The notes beneath the pieces are model-generated. The model did no database searches. It had not been told where the DNA came from and saw only the letters and a program-made list of their open reading frames with translations. From Hyphomicrobiales bacterium (GTDB lineage: Bacteria; Pseudomonadota; Alphaproteobacteria; Rhizobiales; Rhizobiaceae), in the NCBI GenBank assembly GCA_900473205.1, contig UCLB01000018.1, positions 172,584 to 236,583 of the forward strand: a stretch of DNA of 64,000 nt. The letters are read 5' to 3'. Made by a program: the position numbers and the translations under genes. The stretch's first letter is position 1, and every line of letters begins with the position of its first letter. This document shows, one piece after another, positions 8,650 through 16,683 of the stretch.

Positions 8650-9191
8650 TACGCCGATCCTCCCAGTTCTTCAGCGACCAGGGACCAAGAAACCTCACGA
8701 GAGTTTGCCTTTACTGACCATTTTACCGGCTCCCAGACTACGACGGTCAGGATAGGGCGATATCGGATGCGGACTGGACCGTCAGCCGGTTCTGCGAGCG
8801 TGATCAAGCGACCTTCAGCCGCGAACGGTACGTCGTCCCAAGCAAGGTTCTTGACGATGACGAAGTCGGGATGCGGCGTACGCGGTAGCGTCTTCATCGT
8901 GCCACCAGATGCAATCTGGCAATCGAAGAATCCATCGATAACGAGATCGAACTGGGTTCCAGGCGTCAGGTCTGCCAGCGCCGGGGTCAGATATTCTCCG
9001 GCTCCCGACGACAGCTCGACGCGATAAAGATTGAACAGCGGATCGGCAAAATTCCGGGCTTCACCATTCCAGCTACGGCGCATATCAGCCGACGCATCGA
9101 TCATCGAGATATTAGCTGTCAGGTCCATGCCGGACAGCCAGCCAACTGGCAGAGCCGAGCAAACCATTTTCGAGGGTGATTGAAGGGTCAT
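8649..9191 (-). CDS. Minor tail protein (distal-tail-like)
   Basis: The 180-residue product lies directly after the tape measure gene and before the hub-like gene, overlapping both by a few bases. It is beta-rich, with a RVELSSGAGEYLTPALADL stretch and a C-terminal ILTVVVWEPVKWSVKANSRE stretch. In many siphoviruses this position encodes a distal tail or minor tail protein that links tube and tip. Assignment rests on gene order rather than motif. Confidence 0.65.
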   Translation of the reverse strand: MTLQSPSKMVCSALPVGWLSGMDLTANISMIDASADMRRSWNGEARNFADPLFNLYRVELSSGAGEYLTPALADLTPGTQFDLVIDGFFDCQIASGGTMKTLPRTPHPDFVIVKNLAWDDVPFAAEGRLITLAEPADGPVRIRYRPILTVVVWEPVKWSVKANSREVSWSLVAEELGGSA

Positions 9192-11746
9192 AAGCCGTTC
9201 CTCAATGTCTTATAAATGCTACCGACAATCCCGACGTCGCTCTCTTTAATCATCGCTGGCAGCGTCTGGTTGCCGACGGCGATATTCAGGTTGACAGTCC
9301 GTTCAGCCTGAGCCTGACGACCCTGTTGATAAGAGGACATGATTGCAGCTCGGTCATTTGCCTGCTCGGCAGAAGGACGGCTCATCAGGGCAACGTCATC
9401 GAGCATGCGTCGGGTCGCGCCTGCAGCTGTCGGGCCGACGAAAGTGTCAATCCCGAGCTGCTTGTTCCAGTATTCTGCCCGATAGTCACCATCGTTGTTC
9501 AGGCGGTTTTGGTGCCGTGCATCGAGCTGCTGATCAGCCTGCATCCGCATGAGCTGCAGCTGCTTTTCAATAACTTTATCCGATGACCTCTCAGAGTAAT
9601 CGAGAGCCATCTTGCCACCAACCATGACCCCAGTGATGACGGTACCGAGCAGCCCGAAACGACTGATCAGAGCGGTCACGACGGTACCAACACGGGTTAA
9701 TCCAGCAACAAGCCCTCCAGTTGCAGCTGCGGCCCCAGCGCCTGTGGCGGCACCGGCCGCAGCTCCGACAGCACCAGCGGCAGCACCACTCGATGCCGCA
9801 GCCGCACCTAAACCCAAGGCCGTTACAGCCATAGTCCCGAGCTTCTTGAAGAGCGGCCATATCAGTTTAAGACCAGCACCGACCCCGGTGATCGACAGCG
9901 CCAAGCGGCCGAATATGCCGATGAGCGCAATTGTCGTTGCGTCTTTTCCAAAGAAGCCGAAGACTGCCTGTGCGGCAGAATGGACCTTCTCAAATGCCCA
10001 CACAACAAAATCGAGCGCCGTGCCGACCTTTGCTGCAAATGCGACGATGGTGTCGCGCCAGGTATTCAAGAAGTCGAAACGGGTTGCTTTCCCACCGGTC
10101 AAAACTTCCCAGACGTCTGTCGCTAGGTCACGCAGATACAGGAGACCGTCCCCAACGGTGTTCAGCCACTTCCAGTCACTATCCTTGCCGGACCACAGCT
10201 TACCGATCTCTTCCGGCAGGCGAATAACCTGATCGTAGAGCCACTTAACCTTTTCAGCGAGGGTGTCTACCCAAGCGAATGTCTCTGCCTTACCGCCAAA
10301 AGCGACGGCCCACACATCCTTTACCAGCTTGTAAATATTGACGAGACCGTCACGGGCAATGTTCAGCCACTTCCAGTCACTGTCGCGACCAGAGAATATT
10401 TTGGTGAGCTGATCCTTTATTTTGACAGTCCAGTCGTAGATGAACAGCAGCGCCGGGGCCGCCGCGTTGATCCATGAGTTCTTGAAATCCGAACGCTGAC
10501 CATGGAACAGGTTATAGATATCTAGATAGGCTGCCTTCACGGAGCCGAAAGCATTGACAGCAAGATCGGCAACCCATTTCCTGTTTGCGACAATCCATTC
10601 GGTGATCTGCTTGTTCGTCTGCGTCAAAAGCGGCCGCATTCCGCGCGATATTTCAAGCTGTAGCCCTGAGAACGCCGTCTTGAGTCGCTGAACGCTGAAG
10701 ACCAGTTCATCATTGTCTTTGATGTCTTTCGGCGTCACTACACCACCTAGCTTCTCTAGGTCCTGCCTGTAGTTCTGAAGAGCCTCGACCCCGCCTTGCA
10801 GGATCAGTATCATACGTGCACCAAGCTCCGCGCCGAACAGTTTGGAGGAGATGCGCAGCTGTTCCTGGGCGTCGGTCACGCCACGGAAGGCATTTGAAAT
10901 CTCATCAAAGCCCTCGTTGCCGCCTTCCAAGGCGCGTTTGAAATCGAGACCATACTGCTCCAGAGCTTGGAGAGCTTGTCCTTGGTCGCCGAAACTCCGC
11001 TTCAGTTCGATCTCCTTAGCGTCGAGCTGACGCCAAAGCTCGACCATCTGAAAACGAAATTCGTGTTGCGAAGGGCTTGTCATTCGAATTCGGTTTTCGA
11101 TCAACTCTTTCTGATCTGAAATACCAGCCAAAGAACCTTGTGCTGCATCGAAATTTGAGGTGACGGCATCGGAGATCGACCCGATGTTACGGTAGTGAAG
11201 AATACGTCGATCATTCCAGCTCGAAGTCTTAAAATACGCCCTGTCTGCAAGATCGATGCTTTCGCGAACAGAGCGAAATCCAGTAGCGATACCTGAAAGA
11301 GCACCGATGATCTTATCAGCTTCAAGACCTTGAGCATCAAAACCGTGACGCAACGCCAAGTCATCGTTGATCGAGAGGCCAAGGTTCTGAGCCTCGAATC
11401 CCAGTCGCCCAAGCATCTCACTCGTCCGTTTCGTCACCTCCGTTGCCGCAGCGGCGATCCCTTTGATCTTGAGAGTGGCCAGAACGGCATAAGTGGCCAT
11501 ACCCTTGAATGCCAAAACAGCTGATTTTTCGAGTGCTTTGAACGAGAACTGCGCGATCTTCTTCAGCCCGGCCAATATCGGAGCAAATGCCCTCTGAGCA
11601 GCTTCGCGCATCGACTGGAAGCGGTCACGGAAACCGGCAGCCATGACCCGAACGCTAGTACCGAATGCACGCAGATGGGCGCTTGCTGCCTGTGTGCCAG
11701 TCAGCGTGAAGGTGGTGCCAATGTTCCGCGTTATATTTCCTGCCAT
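9188..11746 (-). CDS. Tail tape measure protein
   Basis: At 852 residues this is the longest gene of the tail block. It is mostly alpha-helical, with hydrophobic stretches at roughly 610-640 and an Ala/Gly-rich region at about 645-710 that can enter membranes during DNA delivery. Two Trp-rich near-repeats (SDWKWLNI and SDWKWLNT) lie mid-protein, separated by about 90 residues. Such proteins set tail length; 852 residues would correspond to roughly 130 nm by the usual 1.5 angstrom per residue rule. It follows the chaperone pair, the classic order. Confidence 0.88.
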   Translation of the reverse strand: MAGNITRNIGTTFTLTGTQAASAHLRAFGTSVRVMAAGFRDRFQSMREAAQRAFAPILAGLKKIAQFSFKALEKSAVLAFKGMATYAVLATLKIKGIAAAATEVTKRTSEMLGRLGFEAQNLGLSINDDLALRHGFDAQGLEADKIIGALSGIATGFRSVRESIDLADRAYFKTSSWNDRRILHYRNIGSISDAVTSNFDAAQGSLAGISDQKELIENRIRMTSPSQHEFRFQMVELWRQLDAKEIELKRSFGDQGQALQALEQYGLDFKRALEGGNEGFDEISNAFRGVTDAQEQLRISSKLFGAELGARMILILQGGVEALQNYRQDLEKLGGVVTPKDIKDNDELVFSVQRLKTAFSGLQLEISRGMRPLLTQTNKQITEWIVANRKWVADLAVNAFGSVKAAYLDIYNLFHGQRSDFKNSWINAAAPALLFIYDWTVKIKDQLTKIFSGRDSDWKWLNIARDGLVNIYKLVKDVWAVAFGGKAETFAWVDTLAEKVKWLYDQVIRLPEEIGKLWSGKDSDWKWLNTVGDGLLYLRDLATDVWEVLTGGKATRFDFLNTWRDTIVAFAAKVGTALDFVVWAFEKVHSAAQAVFGFFGKDATTIALIGIFGRLALSITGVGAGLKLIWPLFKKLGTMAVTALGLGAAAASSGAAAGAVGAAAGAATGAGAAAATGGLVAGLTRVGTVVTALISRFGLLGTVITGVMVGGKMALDYSERSSDKVIEKQLQLMRMQADQQLDARHQNRLNNDGDYRAEYWNKQLGIDTFVGPTAAGATRRMLDDVALMSRPSAEQANDRAAIMSSYQQGRQAQAERTVNLNIAVGNQTLPAMIKESDVGIVGSIYKTLRNGL

Positions 11747-11759
11747 GTCGTTCTCAGTT

Positions 11760-12092
11760 TCACATCAATAGTTTGTCTAGTTCGCCTTCACCCATTAGCC
11801 TTGATCCTGCGGCCAACATCGCTCGGAACATGTCCTGCCTCTGGCGGTCTCGGATGTCCTCCAAGCACTCCAGCCGGAGATAAAGCTCTGCTGGAGTGAG
11901 GTCCCAACCTATTTGGCCGGACAGCGACCGGTAGAGCTGGTAGCTGCGGAAAAGAGCTGTCAGACCTCCAAAATTCGGGATCACGCGGCCCGCTTCGATG
12001 TCACTCTCGCTCGGCGGTTTGCAGCCGTAGGTGACTTCCTCTTCGGTTCGTTTCGGATGCCCAGTTTCTCGAACTCGATAAGAAGTCCTGTA
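11760..12092 (-). CDS. Tail assembly chaperone, frameshift extension (GT-like)
   Basis: This is the -1 frame relative to the upstream chaperone. It is open without a stop from the slippery site at 12,092-12,098 to a stop at 11,760, adding 110 residues to make a predicted 259-residue fusion. The only start codon inside is a GTG at 11,984, overlapping the upstream TGA, so separate 74-residue translation is an alternative. In lambda and many siphoviruses the chaperones G and GT are made exactly this way and help load the tail tube protein on the tape measure. Position just before the tape measure gene fits. Confidence 0.75.
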   Translation of the reverse strand, partial: YRTSYRVRETGHPKRTEEEVTYGCKPPSESDIEAGRVIPNFGGLTALFRSYQLYRSLSGQIGWDLTPAELYLRLECLEDIRDRQRQDMFRAMLAAGSRLMGEGELDKLLM

Positions 12093-12538
12093 AAAAAATC
12101 CTGAGGCGACTTACCTCCGAACGTTTCGGTCAAGGCCGCACCCAACAGGCCAAGCAAGGCGTCGTTTCCGATCCTGCGGATAGAGTTTTCGGCCTTCTCG
12201 TTTCCTGCTTGCCCCATACAGATCGCAATGAACGCGGCAGCGGAATCGTCGCCGATATCGATCAGGACATCCGTCAAACCGCGCATGCTGAATTTTGCGG
12301 CGATATCTTGTGCGTCCCGGTCGGAACCGAAAATGTAATCGGCGAGGTTATGGACGAGCGCACGAGCTTTCGGGAAGCGCTTTACCAGTCGGAACAGGTC
12401 AAACGCGTTCGCGCCACGGATCGGTGTCTCAAGGCCGTTGAAGGTGAAGGTTTTTTGCTGCGGAACGATAGCGTTCAGAAAGTCGTCAGCTGAGAGCAGT
12501 GTGGCGTTGTCGACGAGTTCAAGTTTCGATTCGGTCAT
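11981..12538 (-). CDS. Tail assembly chaperone (G-like)
   Basis: This 185-residue protein lies between the major tail protein and the tape measure genes. It is mostly helical (FDLFRLVKRFPKARALVHNL) and ends in a basic tail rich in Arg and Lys. A run of seven T at codons 148-149 (GAT TTT TTT, in PQDFFTGLL) makes a slippery heptamer from which a -1 shift reads into the following frame. Without the shift the protein ends at TGA 11,981. Family resemblance is by position, length and frameshift architecture. Confidence 0.78.
   Translation of the reverse strand: MTESKLELVDNATLLSADDFLNAIVPQQKTFTFNGLETPIRGANAFDLFRLVKRFPKARALVHNLADYIFGSDRDAQDIAAKFSMRGLTDVLIDIGDDSAAAFIAICMGQAGNEKAENSIRRIGNDALLGLLGAALTETFGGKSPQDFFTGLLIEFEKLGIRNEPKRKSPTAANRRARVTSKRAA
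12092..12098 (-). promoter_or_regulatory. Programmed -1 frameshift site (T TTT TTT)
   Basis: On the minus strand the zero frame reads CAG GAT TTT TTT ACA, giving the heptamer T TTT TTT, which fits the X XXY YYZ rule. After a -1 slip the next codon is TAC, and the frame stays open to 11,760. The -1 frame has a TAA only about four codons upstream of the heptamer, so the two frames overlap just around the slip site, as expected of selection for shifting. Confidence 0.75.
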
Positions 12539-12604
12539 AATGTCTTTCCCTAAAAAGATGGAGGTGGAGACGGCCCCGGTATTGGAGCCGTCTGAATGGT
12601 TGGA

Positions 12605-13411
12605 TTAAGCGGCGACCACCGGACGGACGAAACCGTAGCCAGCACCGCCGAGGTCGTAGACTTTGGCTGTCAGTGAGGCGACGTTGAGCGCATCCACGCC
12701 CTTGAGCGTAACATCGCCGTTCGGACGGAATTCGACATCCGGGAAGATGTAATCCTGAGCCTCGCCGGGCATGCCGTCGCCCACCGCACCCAAGATGCGG
12801 CACTCTCCACGAACGCCGTTGGTCTTCATGATCTCAAGAGAGACGATCTTCTCGGCCTCAGTGATTGCTGGCAGCGAGTATGTGATCTCAGCATCGGAAT
12901 CGGCTCCGGCAGGAATCTTGGTGAATTCCAGGAGGGAGCGACTTTTCTGATAGATGTAGTGCCCGTCGCTGTAGCCGGTCTCGTCCTCGTCATATTCGAC
13001 AGGATTGCTGGCAGCGCCATCGGTGACAGAGATGATGGTCGGCTTGATGCCCGGAATTTCGACGACATCGCCAGTAGCGACGTCCTCTACGATCATCGTG
13101 GCGGAAGCGACGGCGCTCTGGGTGCGATATGTACGCTTTGCCAGGAACATTGCGTCGTAGACCATCGGGGTCCACATCTGGACGTCAGCAATCTGAAGGA
13201 CAGCATCGGTGGCTGTGATCCAGGTGCCGATCAACTTCGAGCGACCGGACTCGTCCGAACGGCTTTCAATTTCCGTCAGCGTTGGTGTGTAGGTCGATGC
13301 ACCTACGGGTCCGATCTTCAGCCATTTTTCGGTGCCGTGGATTTTGAAAATCACGGTGCCGCCCATGAGGCGTTGGCCGGTAGTCAATGGAATTACTGGC
13401 AGTGCCGCCAT
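12605..13411 (-). CDS. Major tail tube protein
   Basis: The start at 13,411 (MAALPVIPLTTGQ) has a strong AGGAG site and replaces a longer frame with a Lys/Arg-rich false leader; the product is 268 residues. It is beta-rich and hydrophilic, with features of siphovirus tube proteins: early GTVIFKIHGTEKWLKIG, a central YDEDETGYSDGHYIYQKS, and a C-terminal added domain (FRPNGDVTLKGVDAL). The good ribosome-binding site fits high expression, and the order tube protein, chaperones, tape measure is canonical. Confidence 0.78.
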   Translation of the reverse strand: MAALPVIPLTTGQRLMGGTVIFKIHGTEKWLKIGPVGASTYTPTLTEIESRSDESGRSKLIGTWITATDAVLQIADVQMWTPMVYDAMFLAKRTYRTQSAVASATMIVEDVATGDVVEIPGIKPTIISVTDGAASNPVEYDEDETGYSDGHYIYQKSRSLLEFTKIPAGADSDAEITYSLPAITEAEKIVSLEIMKTNGVRGECRILGAVGDGMPGEAQDYIFPDVEFRPNGDVTLKGVDALNVASLTAKVYDLGGAGYGFVRPVVAA

Positions 13412-13424
13412 TTTTTGTCTCCTT

Positions 13425-13895
13425 TTACGGGTTGATGTTGCGGCCGGGGTCAGTTTCCAGCGTTGCAAGTGTGAAGGTGATGGGCATGACGACGCTCATC
13501 AGCAGCGTGTCGTCGTTCAGGGGCTCAAGCTCCGGGGCGGAGGTCGCGCCGATCTTCCAAGTCCAGTATTTGCCAAAGCCGAGGTCGCCTGGGTTCACGA
13601 GCGCTTTCTCCAGGCGAAGGCACATCGCATCGACCCGGTCCTCGACATCGTCGAAGGCCATGCGTTCGGAGACCTTCAGCGAGATCGTGACGTCGCGTTC
13701 GGTAATGGGGTTGGCCGGGTCGGCAGAGGCTGTGGGGATGTCGGTGACGGCGACCAGGACAAGCGGAAAGTTGTCGTTCTGGAAGGACCGTATTATCCGG
13801 CTGGCGTAATGGACATTCAGGTCACCAACAGCCGCAGCAAGGTGCGCTTTCACGCCCTTCCTAATTTGAGTTCTGATGTGCTCAGCTGCCGCCAT
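13425..13895 (-). CDS. Tail terminator/completion-type protein
   Basis: The 156-residue product immediately precedes the major tail protein, the normal site of the tail terminator (lambda U-like). It has an N-terminal helix (HIRTQIRKGVKAHLAAAVGD), then strands and a helical RVDAMCLRLEKALVNP segment, and an ISLKVSERM strand. These suit the small alpha/beta fold of terminator proteins. Its start overlaps the stop of the upstream gene. The call is mainly by order and size. Confidence 0.65.
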   Translation of the reverse strand: MAAAEHIRTQIRKGVKAHLAAAVGDLNVHYASRIIRSFQNDNFPLVLVAVTDIPTASADPANPITERDVTISLKVSERMAFDDVEDRVDAMCLRLEKALVNPGDLGFGKYWTWKIGATSAPELEPLNDDTLLMSVVMPITFTLATLETDPGRNINP

Positions 13896-14244
13896 CCACG
13901 GGTCCGATCAATAAAACATTGATCCAACCGTGACTGTCTGCGGTGCAAGATTCGACCGTGAAGAGCTTGCCGCCAATTGTTAATGTGTCTCTGCCTTCGT
14001 TTTTAAAGAGATCGCCAGTTCGAGTCGGGTCAACTGCCCTGACATCTGAAATCTGGAAGGTAGCTCTGGCGGTTGCGTTTGATATCCTGATGCCGTCAGC
14101 ATCCACGTCCTGCCAGTTCTCGATGAACTGACAATCCAAGTAGTTTGTCTGGCTCTGACCTTCCCTCAGCCAAAGGCAGCCGCCGTCTTCGCGGAAGACC
14201 CTGAACAACCCTTTTGAAGCGTTGGCGAAGAGTTTCGAGACCAT
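13882..14244 (-). CDS. Head-tail connector-type protein
   Basis: This 120-residue protein sits just before the tail terminator-like gene and overlaps it by 14 bases. Its beta strands (ATFQISDVRAVDP, DTLTIGGKLFTVES) and size resemble small head-tail joining or neck proteins that encode a beta-barrel. A motif-based family call is not possible from sequence reading alone. Good start: MVSKLFANASKGLF at ATG 14,244. Confidence 0.6.
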   Translation of the reverse strand: MVSKLFANASKGLFRVFREDGGCLWLREGQSQTNYLDCQFIENWQDVDADGIRISNATARATFQISDVRAVDPTRTGDLFKNEGRDTLTIGGKLFTVESCTADSHGWINVLLIGPVDGGS

Positions 14245-14300
14245 CGATTTTCCTGTGTTTCTGGCGTCAAAATGTAGCTAACTCCCGCTAGCTATAAATC

Positions 14301-14501
14301 TTACGTATGGGTTTGGGATGCCGCGTAGGTGTCAGTCGTGTCGATGAATTGCCCGTCGATATATGACCAGCCAATACCGATCTGTCGGCGATCAACTGTC
14401 TGCTCTACGGCTTCATAACCTGGTAGTCTCGTAGGACCGACGGTGATCCCGACGATGTAGCGGCTGCTCGTTTTGACTTTAAAATACCGATTTTCCATCA
14501 T
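14301..14501 (-). CDS. Small phage protein
   Basis: A 66-residue protein starting MMENRYFKVKTSSRY, whose start overlaps the stop of the glycine-rich protein gene (14,498). It is probably a short beta-rich accessory to the virion protein encoded before it. Nothing identifies it further. Confidence 0.6.
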   Translation of the reverse strand: MMENRYFKVKTSSRYIVGITVGPTRLPGYEAVEQTVDRRQIGIGWSYIDGQFIDTTDTYAASQTHT

Positions 14502-15358
14502 GCTCTCTCCATCGTCCAGGGACGGATTCGAGCAATGCCACCCGCACCGTCACCGCCTGCGCTACCGGCAACTGCGGCACCGCCACCGCCGCCGGGAACT
14601 TGTCCGGGGTAGCCTGATACCGGGGTATCAGGATTGTTTTCAGAGCGACCTCCTATCCCGCACGACGTGAAAGCGTCTCGCGAGGTTCGGCTGGCTAAAC
14701 CGCCGTTAATCGTCATGTAATCAAGAGACGACAGACGACCTCCACAGCCAGGTCCATTGGCTGATCCAGCGCCGCGTCGGTTGGGAATTGGGCTGTCAAC
14801 CGATACCAGAGCCGGGTCCGACAGCATCATACCGAACTCAATATATCGACCAAGATTCTGAGACAGCGATACTGGGTTCGCCGACAGCGCTCCTGAGGCT
14901 ATCACGCTGTTTGCGTCGACGACTGAGCCGAAGGAATCCAGCTCGACGACACTAGTTTCTGTGCCAGTGTCATAATAGTCGTCGGTATTGCCAAGTCCGC
15001 CAGCACCGATCTCGATTGCGAGTACGGAGTCTTCGCCTACGTCGGACAGTCGGATCGTGGCAGAGGCGGTCATACCGGGAAAACCACCAAAGCTGCCTGG
15101 TCCGCTGCCACCGTTGCCGCCACCACCCACGACGAAGATATCAAGCATGATGTCTTCACGGACGATGGAGGGATCGATGGACTGGAGGGTTTCGAGAATT
15201 TCATATGGAAAGAGCGCCCAGCTTTCGGTGTATTCGTAGTAGTCGCGGCCGTGATCAGCATCGACGAAATAACTTGTTCGGTGGACGCGGATTGGGCCGG
15301 TCACGCCGCCTGAAGAGGTTTTCGATGGAAATGGTGCAGAGACGAACATAAGACTCAA
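14498..15358 (-). CDS. Glycine-rich adhesin-like virion protein
   Basis: The 286-residue protein has an N-terminal domain (to about residue 70) followed by a glycine-rich part: FVVGGGGNGGSGPGSFGG, several GAGG stretches and a C-terminal GGGGGAAVAGSAGGDGAGG. This pattern is typical of glycine-rich domains in phage receptor-binding tips such as T2 gp38-type adhesins, where polyglycine helices form a sandwich. It is unusual that it lies between the capsid gene and head-tail genes rather than after the hub. It may be a capsid decoration or fibre that binds the host surface. Confidence 0.6.
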   Translation of the reverse strand: MSLMFVSAPFPSKTSSGGVTGPIRVHRTSYFVDADHGRDYYEYTESWALFPYEILETLQSIDPSIVREDIMLDIFVVGGGGNGGSGPGSFGGFPGMTASATIRLSDVGEDSVLAIEIGAGGLGNTDDYYDTGTETSVVELDSFGSVVDANSVIASGALSANPVSLSQNLGRYIEFGMMLSDPALVSVDSPIPNRRGAGSANGPGCGGRLSSLDYMTINGGLASRTSRDAFTSCGIGGRSENNPDTPVSGYPGQVPGGGGGAAVAGSAGGDGAGGIARIRPWTMERA

Positions 15359-15699
15359 GCCTCCATAACTTTAATAATTGCGGTTCCCGCTCCTGGGAGC
15401 GAGAACGTCAGAACGCGTGGCCCGTCAACTGTCCCCAAGTAGTGATATCCTGAAACCAGAGGCCATGCGATGCCGGTACCTCGGACAACTTCAACGACCG
15501 GTAGACGGTCGGAGCTATCGATATCGACAAATAGCCAGATCATTTGGCTGCCGTCAGAGATCAGATGGGTTTTGGGACTTCCGGCGCTGGTGATATACTC
15601 AACCACTTCAGCCGTTTCGAACGGCATTACCTGTACGCCATCGAAGTTCGGCGTGTTGCCAGTTGGAAGGAGAACCCTTCTTTTGTCTTCAGCGGTCAT
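15355..15699 (-). CDS. Small virion-associated protein
   Basis: The start at 15,699 (MTAEDKRRVLLPTG) has an AGGAG site and is preferred over an upstream one that adds 54 Arg-rich residues read out of the capsid gene region. The 114-residue product is beta-rich (MPFETAEVVEYITSAG, YHYLGTVDGPRVLTF) and overlaps the glycine-rich gene by four bases. It may be a head decoration or fibre-attachment protein; no family was recognised. Confidence 0.6.
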   Translation of the reverse strand: MTAEDKRRVLLPTGNTPNFDGVQVMPFETAEVVEYITSAGSPKTHLISDGSQMIWLFVDIDSSDRLPVVEVVRGTGIAWPLVSGYHYLGTVDGPRVLTFSLPGAGTAIIKVMEA

Positions 15700-15793
15700 G
15701 TTGGCTGCTCCTGAAATTAACGGGGTGCCCGTCGCAAGTTTAGGGAGCATGCGACGGGCGATCCGGGCCGGATAAAATCGACGGCCCGAAAGC

Positions 15794-16648
15794 TTAGTTG
15801 GTGGACGTGATCTTGATGATCGAGCGCGGGCGCTGAACATAGGAGACCGTCGACATTTCACCGTGAACTACGTCGCCCTTGCCGCCTTCGAGTTCCCAGG
15901 TGGAAGCATATTCCGGCAAGCCAATCGTATTCACAGCCAGCTTGTTATCGGCCGGTGCGTTACGGGTCTGATACATACCCTCGATGACCGGGCAAAGCAG
16001 AGCGTCGTCTGGAGCAAGGAAGTAAGTGTCGCCCCATTTACCCTTCGAGTACGAAAACACTTCGACGTCTGTAAGGATCGGGAAGCCCACCTTACGGAAG
16101 TCCTCGCGAGCAGCGCCGCCGTAACCAGTCGTCGAGCTGAAAAGCTCGAAAGCCTTCTGCGTCTTTTCGTGACGGGTCAGCTTGCGGAACATGTTCTTAC
16201 CAGCGATCAGAGCATAGCGCTGAACCTGGCCCTGGAACTGACCGAGTTCGTCTTCGGCCTTTTCTTTCGCTTCAAGGATTTCTGCAATAACGTCAGTCGT
16301 CGCGGTGCCAAGAGCAATGGAATGAGTGTTCTGCTGTAGTTCAAACTGGTTCCACAGGCTCTGGGAGACCGTGCCGTCTTTGCGGTAGATCACGCCTTGC
16401 AGCGCCCCGGCGCGAATGAACTCTCTCATCAGGGCGTTGTTCGTCTTGATGACGTCGAGCTTCTCCGCAACCTTCATCTCGAAGCTTTCGAGTTGGTTTT
16501 CCGAACCGAAGGCACGGATGCCTTGGACCTGAGCAGCCATGATCGTTTCCCACTGTGGGTAATACGGAGCACGAAGCGAAATGGTGCTGCGAATGTCGCG
16601 ACCAATGGTGTTCGGCCTGCCGCTGCCACGGGCAACCGCTCGAGGCGA
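15794..16648 (-). pseudogene. Major capsid protein, lambda E-like family, 5'-truncated
   Basis: The last 248 residues (from ATG 16,540) match the lambda-E-like capsid family: VQGIRAFGSENQ, REFIRAGALQGVIYRKDG, and a C-terminal YVQRPRSIIKITS. Homology continues upstream of that ATG in the same frame as SPRAVARGSGRPNTIGRDIR, then a YYPQWETIM segment, to about 16,648. No start codon exists there, so the ATG at 16,540 is an internal Met of the original gene. Family members are about 330-350 residues; roughly the first 60 are gone. The remaining frame may still be translated but would lack the N-arm region. Confidence 0.75.
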
Positions 16649-16683
16649 TTGGCCAGCGCGTTGATGCGGGCGAAGTACTTCAT
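16645..16683 (-). other. Deletion scar joining an early gene to the capsid gene
   Basis: An ATG at 16,683 overlaps the stop of the replication-type gene (ATGA) and begins MKYFARINALANRLE, which looks like the first codons of another gene. From about 16,648 the sequence is capsid-like in a different frame. Everything that should lie between (terminase, portal, protease, capsid 5' end) is absent. Confidence 0.6.

Noticed and set aside
16474-16683. 69-codon frame starting at the ATGA overlap
   Set aside because: Its first codons may be the genuine start of a lost gene, but beyond about 16,648 the DNA is capsid-like in another frame, so the rest is out-of-frame reading.
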